A stretch of DNA of 64,000 bases from CAZRRV01 sp045660865 (GCA_045660865.1 JAZREP010000008.1:1-64000); one strand, 5' to 3'; positions 23,807-31,901 are shown, counted from the first letter of the stretch. Numbers and translations: made by a program. The notes: generated by a model not told the origin, from the sequence alone.

Positions 23807-26332
23807 ATGCAATTTTATTCTGAACCGATTCAAAAAAGCCCAAGAATACAGGGGCTAATAGACCATTTGTTTCAAGATAAGCCTCAAATTGAGGCCGATA
23901 GAGCAGTATTGCTCACAGAGTCGTATAAACAAACAGAGAACGAGCCGATTATAACTCGCCGTGCAAAGGCTTTTAAACACATTTTGGAAAACATTCCGAT
24001 TACCATTCGTCCTAACGAGTTGGTTGTTGGTGCTGCTACCAAGGCGCCTCGCAGCTGCCAGGTGTTCCCGGAATACTCTTTCCAGTGGCTCGAGGATGAG
24101 TTTGAAACAATAGAAACCCGTTCGGCAGACCCATTCCGCATCAGCGAGGAAACAAAGCAGGCTTTGCGTGAAGCTTATAAATACTGGAAAGGCAAGACAA
24201 CAAGTGAGCTTGCCAGTGTATATATGACCGAGGAAACCCGCAAATCAATCGACCATAACATATTTACCCCCGGAAACTATTTCTATAACGGTGTAGGTCA
24301 CGTTACGGTTGACTACGCCAAGGTACTTAAAATCGGTTACAAAGGCATTATTGAAGAGGCTAAGGCTGAGCTTGCCAAATGCAAGGTAAGTGACGGCGAT
24401 TACAATAAAAAGAGCCACTTTTTAAATGCAGTTATCACAAGCTGTGAAGCGGTTATTACATATGCCCGCCGCTATGCTCAATTGGCTTTGGAACTTTCGG
24501 ATAAAGAAAGCGACCCGGAACGCAAACTTGAGTTGTTATTGATAGCTCATAACTGCGCAGTAGTACCCGAAAACGGTGCAACCTCATTCTATGAGGCAAT
24601 TCAAGCCTTCTGGTTTGTCCAGATGCTTATACAAACTGAGTCTAGCGGACACTCGATTTCACCCGGACGCTTTGACCAATATATGTATCCGTATTATGAG
24701 AAAGACTTAAAAGAAGGCATTATCACCCGTGAGTTTGCTCAAGAACTTATAGATTGCATTTGGGTAAAGCTCAATGATATGAATAAGGTGCGTGATTTAG
24801 CATCGGCAGAGGGTTTTGCGGGCTACAGCTTGTTCCAAAACTTAATTGCAGGCGGTCAAGACGAATACGGGATGGATGCCACAAACGACCTTTCCTTTAT
24901 GTGTATCAACGCTACTATGCACGTGCTTTTGCCCCAACCTTCCTTCTCTGTGCGTGTTTGGAACGGTTCTCCGCACGAATTCTTAATCCGTGCAGCGGAA
25001 TTAACCCGTACAGGAGTAGGCTTGCCTGCTTATTACAATGATGAGGTTATTATTCCTGCGTTAATCAGTAGAGGACTCACCTTACAGGATGCCAGAAATT
25101 ATAACATTATCGGTTGTGTTGAGCCGCAGGTTTCAGGTAAAACCGATGGCTGGCACGATGCCGCATTCTTTAACATGTGTCGTCCGCTTGAGCTTGTTTT
25201 CTCAAACGGAATGGACAAAGGTGTCAGAATCGGCGTCGAAACAGGCAACGTTGAAGATATGAAGACCTTTGAGGAGTTCTATGAGGCTTACAAAAAGCAG
25301 ACAAACTACCAAATAGAACTGTTGGTTAACGCAGATAATGCTATTGACGTAGCTCATGCAGAACGTTGCCCGTTGCCTTATCTTTCTTCAATGATTTCCG
25401 ATTGCATCGGCAGAGGTAAGTCGGTACAAGAAGGTGGCGCAATATACAACTTTACAGGTCCTCAGGGCTTTGGTGTTGCAAATATGGCTGATGCGCTTTG
25501 GGCAATAAAGAAATTAGTGTTCGAAGAGAAAAAGTACACTTTGGCAGAGTTTAAAGAGGCTTTAAAGGACAACTACGGTAAAGAAACCGATGCCCACGAG
25601 GCGGAACGATTAACTACTGCCGCAGTTAAGGAACTTATTAAGAGCGGTAAAACACCGAGCGAAAGCGATATTGCTTACATATATAATAAGGTTCGTGAAA
25701 ACAACTGCTCAGCAGATAAAAAAGAGTTCTACAATAGAATGTTAAATGACATTGAAGAGTTACCCAAGTTTGGTAACGACAATCTGGAGTTAGACCTCTT
25801 TGCAAGAGACGTTGCATATACTTACACTAAGCCGTTAGAAACCTTTGAAAACCCCAGAGGCGGTAAATACCAAGCAGGACTTTATCCTGTGTCGGCAAAC
25901 GTACCGCTTGGCGCACAAACAGGCGCCACGCCGGACGGCCGCTTGGCTTGCGCTCCGGTGGCAGACGGCGTTTCTCCTGCGGCAGGACGTGATATAAGCG
26001 GTCCTACTGCAGCGGCAAACTCAGTATCCAGATTGGACCACTATATAGCTTCGAACGGAACGCTTTACAATATGAAATTCCATCCGTCAGCATTAAGCGG
26101 CAGGTCAGGACTTGAAAGCTTTGTAGCGCTCATTCGTTCATACTTTGACCAAAAGGGAAGCCATATGCAGTTCAATGTTGTAAGCAGAGAAACCTTGATA
26201 GATGCACAAAAGAACCCCGACCAGTATCGCTCTTTGGTTGTGCGTGTAGCAGGATACAGCGCATTGTTTACAACTCTTTCCCGCTCCTTGCAGGACGATA
26301 TTATAAATCGTACAGAGCAAGCTAAATGGTAG
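23807..26332 (+). CDS. Glycyl radical diol dehydratase (B12-independent propanediol dehydratase type)
   Basis: 841 residues. Predicted to dehydrate 1,2-propanediol to propanal by radical chemistry. The active-site Cys is at residue 437 in GCVEPQ, with Glu439 two on, as in B12-independent glycerol and propanediol dehydratases. The GWHD aspartate 14 residues after the Cys and the GVGHVTVDY histidine are also kept. The radical glycine is Gly816 in RVAGYSA. CutC, HPAD and PFL have other residues around the Cys. Fuculose aldolase and propanal enzymes near by favour propanediol over glycerol. No clear N-terminal encapsulation helix is seen. GCAGGAGGT precedes the start. Confidence 0.93.
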   Translation: MQFYSEPIQKSPRIQGLIDHLFQDKPQIEADRAVLLTESYKQTENEPIITRRAKAFKHILENIPITIRPNELVVGAATKAPRSCQVFPEYSFQWLEDEFETIETRSADPFRISEETKQALREAYKYWKGKTTSELASVYMTEETRKSIDHNIFTPGNYFYNGVGHVTVDYAKVLKIGYKGIIEEAKAELAKCKVSDGDYNKKSHFLNAVITSCEAVITYARRYAQLALELSDKESDPERKLELLLIAHNCAVVPENGATSFYEAIQAFWFVQMLIQTESSGHSISPGRFDQYMYPYYEKDLKEGIITREFAQELIDCIWVKLNDMNKVRDLASAEGFAGYSLFQNLIAGGQDEYGMDATNDLSFMCINATMHVLLPQPSFSVRVWNGSPHEFLIRAAELTRTGVGLPAYYNDEVIIPALISRGLTLQDARNYNIIGCVEPQVSGKTDGWHDAAFFNMCRPLELVFSNGMDKGVRIGVETGNVEDMKTFEEFYEAYKKQTNYQIELLVNADNAIDVAHAERCPLPYLSSMISDCIGRGKSVQEGGAIYNFTGPQGFGVANMADALWAIKKLVFEEKKYTLAEFKEALKDNYGKETDAHEAERLTTAAVKELIKSGKTPSESDIAYIYNKVRENNCSADKKEFYNRMLNDIEELPKFGNDNLELDLFARDVAYTYTKPLETFENPRGGKYQAGLYPVSANVPLGAQTGATPDGRLACAPVADGVSPAAGRDISGPTAAANSVSRLDHYIASNGTLYNMKFHPSALSGRSGLESFVALIRSYFDQKGSHMQFNVVSRETLIDAQKNPDQYRSLVVRVAGYSALFTTLSRSLQDDIINRTEQAKW

Positions 26333-26341
26333 AGGTGGGAT

Positions 26342-27127
26342 ATGGATAACCGTTCGCAGAAAGGCAGAATCTTTGATATTCAACGCTTTTCTATACACGA
26401 TGGCCCCGGAATTCGCACGGTTGTGTTTTTGAAGGGATGTGTACTAAGATGTCGGTGGTGTTGCAACCCCGAATCACAATCCTACGAAATACAGACTATG
26501 CGTTTGGGCGGCAAGGATAAGATTTGCGGCAGGGACGTCACGGTCGGTGAGATGATAGATGAGGTTGCAAAAGACCGAGCCTATTACAACCGTTCCGGTG
26601 GTGGAATGACCCTGTCGGGCGGTGAAAGTTTGTGTCAACCCGAATTCGCTTTAGCCTTGTTTAAAGAGGCTAAGAATGTTGGTATAAACACCGCAATAGA
26701 AACTACATCCTGCGCATCGTTTGAAACGATAGAAACGATTTTGCCTTATATAGATACATATTTAATGGATATCAAGCATATCAATTCGACCAAGCACGAG
26801 GCTTTTACAACACGTTCTAACGAATTGATGCTTGAAAACGCAGTGAAGATTGCCAAACAGGCAAAAAATATGATTATACGAGTTCCTGTAATTCCTACCT
26901 TTAATGATACAGTGGAGGAAATCGGTGAAATCGCAAGGTTTACGGCTAATCTACAGGGCGTTAATGAAATTCATCTGCTGCCTTATCATTCCTTAGGCAG
27001 AGATAAATACAGCGGACTCAGTAGAGAGTACCCGATGGGAGATTTACAGTCGCCCACCGCAGAAAAAATGGAGTTGCTTTTAGAAACGGCAAAAAGTTAC
27101 GGCCTGAAAGCGCAGATAGGAGGTTAG
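26342..27127 (+). CDS. Glycyl radical enzyme activase (radical SAM)
   Basis: 261 residues. Generates the glycyl radical on the upstream dehydratase using S-adenosylmethionine. The HDGPGIRTVVFLKGC leader and the CVLRCRWC triad (CxxxCxxC) are clear, with the GGE motif at SGGES. Only about 25 residues and one Cys lie between the cluster motif and the RDVTVGEM helix, so the ferredoxin-like double-cluster insertion of many dehydratase activases is missing, as in PFL activase. Starts 10 nt after the dehydratase stop with GAGGTGGG upstream. Confidence 0.93.
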   Translation: MDNRSQKGRIFDIQRFSIHDGPGIRTVVFLKGCVLRCRWCCNPESQSYEIQTMRLGGKDKICGRDVTVGEMIDEVAKDRAYYNRSGGGMTLSGGESLCQPEFALALFKEAKNVGINTAIETTSCASFETIETILPYIDTYLMDIKHINSTKHEAFTTRSNELMLENAVKIAKQAKNMIIRVPVIPTFNDTVEEIGEIARFTANLQGVNEIHLLPYHSLGRDKYSGLSREYPMGDLQSPTAEKMELLLETAKSYGLKAQIGG

Positions 27128-27130
27128 AGC

Positions 27131-27508
27131 TTGGAAAGACAACCCTTTTTATCGGAAACAGAAAAAATGCGCATAGTGCAAGAACTTGTTCCCGGTAAAC
27201 AGATAACGCTGGCGCACATTATTGCCAATCCGGACCAAGTGCTTTATATGAAGCTTGGACTTGACCCGGCAAAAGACCACTCACACAGCGCTATCGGTAT
27301 TATTACAATGACGCCAAGCGAAACCGCTATCATTGCGGCAGACATTGCTATGAAGGCGTCGGGTGCCGAGATAGGATTCGTGGATAGGTTTAGCGGAACG
27401 CTTATTATGTTAGGTACGGTATCCCAGGTTGACTCCGCAGTTAAAGCGGTCAACGATTATGCCGAAGAGGTCTTGGGCTTTACCGTATGCCCAATAACTA
27501 AGACATAA
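27131..27508 (+). CDS. Microcompartment shell protein, EutS/PduU family
   Basis: 125 residues. Circularly permuted hexameric BMC protein: RIVQELVPGKQITLAHIIANP at the N-terminus, then SAIGIITMTPSETAIIAADI and GFVDRFSGTLIM. PduU/EutS hexamers have a capped pore and are minor facet components. TTG start, 6 nt after AGGAGGT, only 3 nt after the activase stop. Confidence 0.92.
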   Translation: MERQPFLSETEKMRIVQELVPGKQITLAHIIANPDQVLYMKLGLDPAKDHSHSAIGIITMTPSETAIIAADIAMKASGAEIGFVDRFSGTLIMLGTVSQVDSAVKAVNDYAEEVLGFTVCPITKT

Positions 27509-27509
27509 A

Positions 27510-27941
27510 ATGAAAAAATGTATTTTAATCGGACGTAGCGGTAGCGGCAAAACAACCTTGTCGCAGGCTTTGAAGGAAATGAAACAAAGCTATGACAAAA
27601 CCCAAACGGTAAAGTATGATGACTGGTTGATAGATACGCCTGGTGAATATATTGAAAACACGGCCTTTGGCGGTGCGGTTGCAGTCTATGCTTACGAGGC
27701 GGATATTGTTGGTTTACTGCTGGCGGCAAATGAACCCTATTCACTTTTTAGTCCCAACATAACTTCCATGGCAAACCGAGAGGTTATCGGCATAGTCACA
27801 AAAATTGATTTGCCCGATGCCAATAAAGATAGGGTGTCAAGGTGGTTACAGCTCTCGGGTTGCGAGAAAATATTCTATGTTAGCTCAAAAACCGGTGAAG
27901 GAATAGCTGAATTAAAGGACTATTTACAACAAAAAACATAA
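27510..27941 (+). CDS. EutP/PduV family small GTPase-like protein
   Basis: 143 residues. P-loop GRSGSGKTT at residues 8-16, switch II DTPGEY, and the TKIDLPDA base-recognition motif. PduV has been linked to positioning microcompartments on filaments in Salmonella. It directly follows the EutS/PduU gene, as in pdu and eut loci, and its start nearly abuts that stop. Confidence 0.92.
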   Translation: MKKCILIGRSGSGKTTLSQALKEMKQSYDKTQTVKYDDWLIDTPGEYIENTAFGGAVAVYAYEADIVGLLLAANEPYSLFSPNITSMANREVIGIVTKIDLPDANKDRVSRWLQLSGCEKIFYVSSKTGEGIAELKDYLQQKT

Positions 27942-27962
27942 ATTTAAACAAAAACAAAAATA

Positions 27963-28028
27963 AAACACAGAAAAAACAAAGAAAAACACAGATTTAGTGT
28001 TGACTTTTGTTGTTTTGTGTGTTAAAGT
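27963..28028 (+). promoter_or_regulatory. Second promoter and putative DeoR operator in the microcompartment locus
   Basis: TTGACT (28000-28005), 17 nt spacer, TAAAGT (28023-28028). The spacer holds TGTTGTTTT (28008-28016) at the same offset, 2 nt after the -35, as in the promoter at 23695. Upstream, AAAACACAGA-type motifs occur twice (about 27963 and 27984). No terminator separates it from the previous gene, so it may be an internal promoter. Confidence 0.65.
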
Positions 28029-28063
28029 TAGTATGAAACAAAATCATAAAAGGAGAAATAGCT

Positions 28064-28861
28064 ATGACATCAGAGTACGAAATCAAAAAACAAATATGTG
28101 AAATTGGTCGCAGAATTTACAACAAAGGTATGGTTGCCGCAAACGATGGTAACATTTCAGTTAAAATTTCTGACAACGAATTCCTTTGCACACCTACAGG
28201 TGTAAGTAAAGGCTTTATGACTCCCGAGTACATTTGTAAGGTGGATGCTGAGGGTAAAGTAATCCAGGCTAACCCCGGTTACAAACCTTCTTCAGAAATC
28301 AAAATGCATATGCGTGTCTATAAGGAGCGCCCGGATGTTAAATCGGTTGTTCACGCACATCCTATGTATGCAACCAGCTTTGCAATTGCAGGTATTCCGC
28401 TTACCCAGCCCATTATGCCCGAGGCAGTTATTGCTTTAGGTTGCGTTCCGATTGCTGAGTACGGCACACCTTCTACAAACGAAATCCCCGATGCAGTTTC
28501 TAAGTACTTACAGTCTTTTGACGCTGTATTGCTTGAAAACCATGGTGCACTTACTTATGCTGATTCTTTGCTTGCTGCTTATATGAAGATGGAATCTGTT
28601 GAGTTCTATGCTCAATTACTCTATCTCTCCAAGCAATTGGGCGGCCCTCAAGAGCTTAACGATACTCAAGTACAGAAATTGTACGAAATTCGCCGTCAGT
28701 TCGGTATGAAGGGTAAACATCCTGCAGACGTTTGCGTAAACGCACAAAACGGCAAGCCCAGCTGCCACGGTTGCGGTCATTGCTCAGGTGGACACGGTGA
28801 AGCGAGCGGTGATTTAGTAGCAGAGATTACCAGAAAAGTAATGGAGCAGCTTAGCAAATAA
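28064..28861 (+). CDS. fucA: Class II aldolase, fuculose/rhamnulose-phosphate type, with C-terminal encapsulation helix
   Basis: 265 residues. Cleaves L-fuculose-1-phosphate (or rhamnulose-1-phosphate) to DHAP and lactaldehyde. Residues 1-215 hold the class II fold: GNISVK phosphate loop, PSSEIKMH with the catalytic Glu, HAHPMYA and ENHGALT zinc histidines. The tail is unusual: a linker with CHGCGHCSGGHG (four Cys/His-rich steps) and then GDLVAEITRKVMEQL, an amphipathic helix typical of cargo encapsulation peptides. So the aldolase is probably inside the compartment. Fucose is favoured by fucI and fucU elsewhere in the window. AAAGGAG lies upstream. Confidence 0.92.
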   Translation: MTSEYEIKKQICEIGRRIYNKGMVAANDGNISVKISDNEFLCTPTGVSKGFMTPEYICKVDAEGKVIQANPGYKPSSEIKMHMRVYKERPDVKSVVHAHPMYATSFAIAGIPLTQPIMPEAVIALGCVPIAEYGTPSTNEIPDAVSKYLQSFDAVLLENHGALTYADSLLAAYMKMESVEFYAQLLYLSKQLGGPQELNDTQVQKLYEIRRQFGMKGKHPADVCVNAQNGKPSCHGCGHCSGGHGEASGDLVAEITRKVMEQLSK

Positions 28862-28866
28862 GCCTT

Positions 28867-29343
28867 ATGCAGAAAAGAGAAATAGATGCGCTGGCGGCAC
28901 AGGTGGCCGAGTCGGTGGCAGCCTCGCTACGCATTTCGCTGCCGCAGGCGCGAAAATTGATTCTTGCGGTTGAAAAACGTGCCGCAGAAATGGGAGTCAA
29001 CGCCGTTGTGGCGGTCGGTGACTCAGCCGGCAACATAATAGCGGTAGAATGTATGGAAGATGCCTATATTGCAAGCTATGATATAGCGGTAAATAAGGTT
29101 TTCACATCAGTATCGCTTAAAATGTCAACCGCACAGTTAAAACCTTTAGCACAACCGGGAGCTTCGCTTTACGGAATACAGTTTACCAACAACGGTAAAA
29201 TCGTGATTTTCGGCGGCGGCGAGCCGCTAAAACGCGGTAAAACAATTGTGGGCGGACTTGGTGTCAGCGGCGGAACGGAAGAGCAGGATACTCTCCTAGC
29301 CGAATTCGGTGTTAAAGAGTTTCAAAAGATTATAGAAGGGTAG
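28867..29343 (+). CDS. GlcG/HbpS/PduO C-terminal domain protein
   Basis: 158 residues. A stand-alone DUF336-type domain, known as the C-terminal half of PduO and as haem-binding HbpS. The VVAVGDSAGNIIAVECM and SGGTEEQD stretches are typical. No adenosyltransferase domain is attached, in keeping with B12-independent chemistry. The N-terminal EIDALAAQVAESVAASL could be an amphipathic targeting helix. It starts 5 nt after the aldolase stop. Role in glycyl radical compartments unknown. Confidence 0.85.
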   Translation: MQKREIDALAAQVAESVAASLRISLPQARKLILAVEKRAAEMGVNAVVAVGDSAGNIIAVECMEDAYIASYDIAVNKVFTSVSLKMSTAQLKPLAQPGASLYGIQFTNNGKIVIFGGGEPLKRGKTIVGGLGVSGGTEEQDTLLAEFGVKEFQKIIEG

Positions 29344-29351
29344 GGCTTGTT

Positions 29352-30548
29352 TTGGATATAAATTCAGCCAATATAGAACAGATTGTTAAACAGGTTCTCG
29401 CAGGTATTGACGGAGCGCCTGCCGCTCCTGCGGCTACAAAAGCCATTCCGCAAAAATCCCGTGCAGCCATGTTAACAGCCTTAGAGCATTATGAAATAAA
29501 AGAATTCCCGATTCCCGAGCTTTCAGACGATGATATTCTCGTTAAGGTTGAGGGCTGCGGTGTCTGCGGAACAGATGCTCATGAGTTTAAACGTGACCCG
29601 TTTGGCTTGATTCCGTTGGTACTCGGACACGAAGGTACCGGCGAAATCGTAAAGATGGGTAAAAACGTTAAGTTGGACAGCGCAGGAAAGCCTTTGAAAG
29701 TAGGCGACAAGGTTGTTACTTGTATGATTTTCAAGGATAACCCCGATATAACAATGTTTGACCTTAACAAACAGAATGTCGGCGGCGCTGATGTTTACGG
29801 CTTATTGCCCGATGATGATGTACATCTTAACGGTTGGTTTGCTGATTATCTTGTAGTACGCGGCGGCTCTACAATATTTAATGTAAGTGATTTGGATTTA
29901 GATAGCCGAATTCTTATAGAGCCTTGTGCAGTACTTATCCACGCAGTAGAACGTGCAAAATCTACCGGTATACTCCGTTTTAACAGCCGAGTTGTAGTTC
30001 AAGGTTGCGGCCCGATTGGTCTTATTTGTATCGCAATCTTGCGCACAATGGGTATTGAGAACATAGTTGCGGTAGATGGCGAAGACAAACGTCTTGAGTT
30101 TGCAAAGAAGATGGGCGCAGACCATTCGGTAAACTTCAAAAACTACCAGGGTGTAGAAGCTCTGGCTGACGGAGTTAAGGATGCATTCGGCGGTTACTTA
30201 GCTGATTTCGCATTCCAATGCACCGGTTCACCGATTGCGCACAGCAATATTTATAAATTTATTCGTAACGGCGGCGGTCTTTGTGAGCTTGGTTTCTTTA
30301 TCAATGGCGGCGAAGCAACTATTAACCCGCACTTTGATATTTGCGCTAAGGAAATCACTACTGTTGGTTCTTGGGTATACACCTTGCGTGATTATGCCAC
30401 CACATTTGATTTTCTGAAACGAGCAAAAGCAATTGGTTTGCCGATGTCTGAGTTAATCACCCACAAGTTCCCGTTGGAGCAAATTAACGAGGCACATATT
30501 ACCAACCTGAAGATGGAAGGATTAAAGGTTGCCATTGTTAATGAGTAA
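29352..30548 (+). CDS. Zinc-type alcohol dehydrogenase with N-terminal encapsulation peptide
   Basis: 398 residues. MDR-family dehydrogenase: catalytic zinc ligands in GCGVCGTDAHEF and GHEGTGE, Rossmann GCGPIGL. Residues 1-18 (NIEQIVKQVLAGI) form an amphipathic helix followed by an Ala/Pro linker, the usual cargo signal. Probably reduces propanal to propanol, or lactaldehyde to propanediol, recycling NADH inside the shell. The four-Cys structural zinc lobe of classical ADHs is not seen. TTG start 8 nt after the previous stop. Confidence 0.88.
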   Translation: MDINSANIEQIVKQVLAGIDGAPAAPAATKAIPQKSRAAMLTALEHYEIKEFPIPELSDDDILVKVEGCGVCGTDAHEFKRDPFGLIPLVLGHEGTGEIVKMGKNVKLDSAGKPLKVGDKVVTCMIFKDNPDITMFDLNKQNVGGADVYGLLPDDDVHLNGWFADYLVVRGGSTIFNVSDLDLDSRILIEPCAVLIHAVERAKSTGILRFNSRVVVQGCGPIGLICIAILRTMGIENIVAVDGEDKRLEFAKKMGADHSVNFKNYQGVEALADGVKDAFGGYLADFAFQCTGSPIAHSNIYKFIRNGGGLCELGFFINGGEATINPHFDICAKEITTVGSWVYTLRDYATTFDFLKRAKAIGLPMSELITHKFPLEQINEAHITNLKMEGLKVAIVNE

Positions 30549-30571
30549 TCCTTTGCTAGTGAGGTAACATA

Positions 30572-30889
30572 ATGGGAAAAGCAGTTGGAATTGTTGAGGT
30601 TTTCGGATTGGTTGCTGCTTTTGTCGCTTGCGATGCAGGTTGCAAAGCGGCTAACGTAACGGTTGAAAACTTTGATAAAAATAAGCCCGCAAATGCGGAT
30701 GCCTTACCGGTCCCGCTTATAGTGTGTGTAAAGTTTCGCGGAGATGTCGATGCGGTATACGCTGCAGTAGATGCAGCAAAAGCCGCAGTTGAACAGGTAA
30801 CAGGAGTAGTTGCAAGTCACGTAATTGCCGCTACCGAGAGCGATACCGAATATATGCTTCAGCTGAGCGGTATGGATAAATCTAAGTAG
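30572..30889 (+). CDS. Microcompartment shell protein, BMC domain with insertion
   Basis: 105 residues, one BMC domain (GIVEVFGLVAAFVACDAGCKAANV). A 10-15 residue insertion (NKPANADALPVPL) follows the second strand and is absent from the short hexamers at 31237 and 31554. Expected to form a hexamer with an altered pore or rim. Starts 23 nt after the alcohol dehydrogenase. Confidence 0.88.
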   Translation: MGKAVGIVEVFGLVAAFVACDAGCKAANVTVENFDKNKPANADALPVPLIVCVKFRGDVDAVYAAVDAAKAAVEQVTGVVASHVIAATESDTEYMLQLSGMDKSK

Positions 30890-30901
30890 GGGGTGGCGCT
30901 T

Positions 30902-31186
30902 GTGAAATCTTTAGGTTTTGTTGAAATACAAAGCACCACCGCAGCCATTGACGTTTTGGATATAATGTGCAAGTCTGCTAATGTAGAGTTTGTAACATGG
31001 GAGAAAAAACTCGGTGGCCGCTTGGTAACAGTAGTAGTTCAAGGCGAGGTTGCAGCAGTAACCGCCGCAGTAGAAAATGCGGTAAACGGCGCAATCAAAA
31101 AGCCGGCAGCGTACGCTGTAATTGCCAATCCGCACGAGGAATTAGTGCGAGTGCTTGAAAAGAGTGCTGCACGCTTAAAGAAGTAG
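30902..31186 (+). CDS. Microcompartment shell protein, BMC-H
   Basis: 94 residues, single BMC domain (SLGFVEIQSTTAAIDVLDIM, then VVVQGEVAAVTAAVENAV). It is divergent from the paired hexamers downstream. I chose GTG at 30902, 7 nt after GGGGGTGG; a GTG at 30893 overlaps that ribosome site. Confidence 0.85.
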   Translation: MKSLGFVEIQSTTAAIDVLDIMCKSANVEFVTWEKKLGGRLVTVVVQGEVAAVTAAVENAVNGAIKKPAAYAVIANPHEELVRVLEKSAARLKK

Positions 31187-31236
31187 TTACATATATTTAT
31201 GTGATTATATAAACGAATTATAAGGAGGAAATAAAG

Positions 31237-31515
31237 ATGGGATTTGAAGCGTTAGGCATGGTAGAAACCAGAGGCCTTGTCGCCTCTATCGAGGCAGCCG
31301 ATGCAATGCTCAAGGCTGCAAACGTGGAGTTGGTAGGTACCGAGAAAATCGGTTCCGGACTCGTATCTGTTATGGTGCGTGGCGACGTCGGAGCGGTAAA
31401 GGCCGCAGTAGACGCAGGCTCATCTGCCGCATCTAAACTTGGCGAGCTCGTAGCTAACCACGTAATTCCGAGACCGCACTCAGATGTGGAAAAAATATTG
31501 CCGTCTATTAAATAA
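31237..31515 (+). CDS. Microcompartment shell protein, PduA/PduJ-type hexamer, copy 1
   Basis: 92 residues, canonical BMC-H (EALGMVETRGLVASIEAADA, pore loop KIGSG, HVIPRPHSDVEKIL). Likely a main facet protein. The next gene encodes a protein identical at 81 of 92 positions. AAGGAGGAA stands 9 nt upstream. Confidence 0.95.
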   Translation: MGFEALGMVETRGLVASIEAADAMLKAANVELVGTEKIGSGLVSVMVRGDVGAVKAAVDAGSSAASKLGELVANHVIPRPHSDVEKILPSIK

Positions 31516-31553
31516 AAATAGATATAAACAAATTCTTTAAGGAGGAAAAAGCT

Positions 31554-31832
31554 ATGGCACTGGAAGCATTAGGCATGGTAGAAACCAGAGGTTTGGTAGC
31601 TGCAATTGAGGCTGCTGACGCAATGGTTAAAGCCGCAAATGTTGAGCTGATTGGTACCGAGAAAATCGGTTCCGGACTCGTATCCGTTATGGTACGCGGC
31701 GATGTTGGTGCAGTAAATGCAGCAGTTGGCGCAGGTGCGTCTGCAGCAAGCAAACTGGGCGAAATCGTAGCAAGCCATGTAATCCCGAGACCGCACAGCG
31801 ATGTAGAGAAGATTTTACCCTCTCTGAAGTAA
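31554..31832 (+). CDS. Microcompartment shell protein, PduA/PduJ-type hexamer, copy 2
   Basis: 92 residues, near-duplicate of copy 1 with 11 substitutions, mostly conservative, and the same pore sequence KIGSG. AAGGAGGAAA precedes the start. A strong hairpin follows its stop. Confidence 0.95.
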   Translation: MALEALGMVETRGLVAAIEAADAMVKAANVELIGTEKIGSGLVSVMVRGDVGAVNAAVGAGASAASKLGEIVASHVIPRPHSDVEKILPSLK

Positions 31833-31843
31833 GCAGGATAGCT

Positions 31844-31868
31844 GGAGGAGGAAAATTCTTCCTCCTCC
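31844..31868 (+). other. Strong hairpin between hexamer and pentamer genes
   Basis: A perfect 10 bp stem GGAGGAGGAA / TTCCTCCTCC with a 5 nt loop in the 69 nt gap between the abundant hexamer gene and the pentamer gene. No T run follows, so it is unlikely to be a full terminator. It may shield the hexamer mRNA from 3' exonucleases or cut read-through, keeping pentamers scarce. Confidence 0.6.
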
Positions 31869-31901
31869 GGCACGGATTATCTTTTGAATAGGTGATAAGA
31901 A

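Noticed and set aside
23807..26332. Choline trimethylamine-lyase (CutC) or hydroxyphenylacetate decarboxylase identity
   Set aside because: GCVEPQ with the GWHD aspartate and the GVGHV histidine fits diol dehydratases, and the neighbours encode fucose and propanal enzymes.
28867..29343. B12 adenosyltransferase PduO
   Set aside because: Only the C-terminal GlcG-like domain is present; no ATP:cobalamin transferase domain is seen.
30893..30901. Upstream GTG start for the second BMC protein
   Set aside because: The codon overlaps the ribosome site that serves the GTG at 30902.
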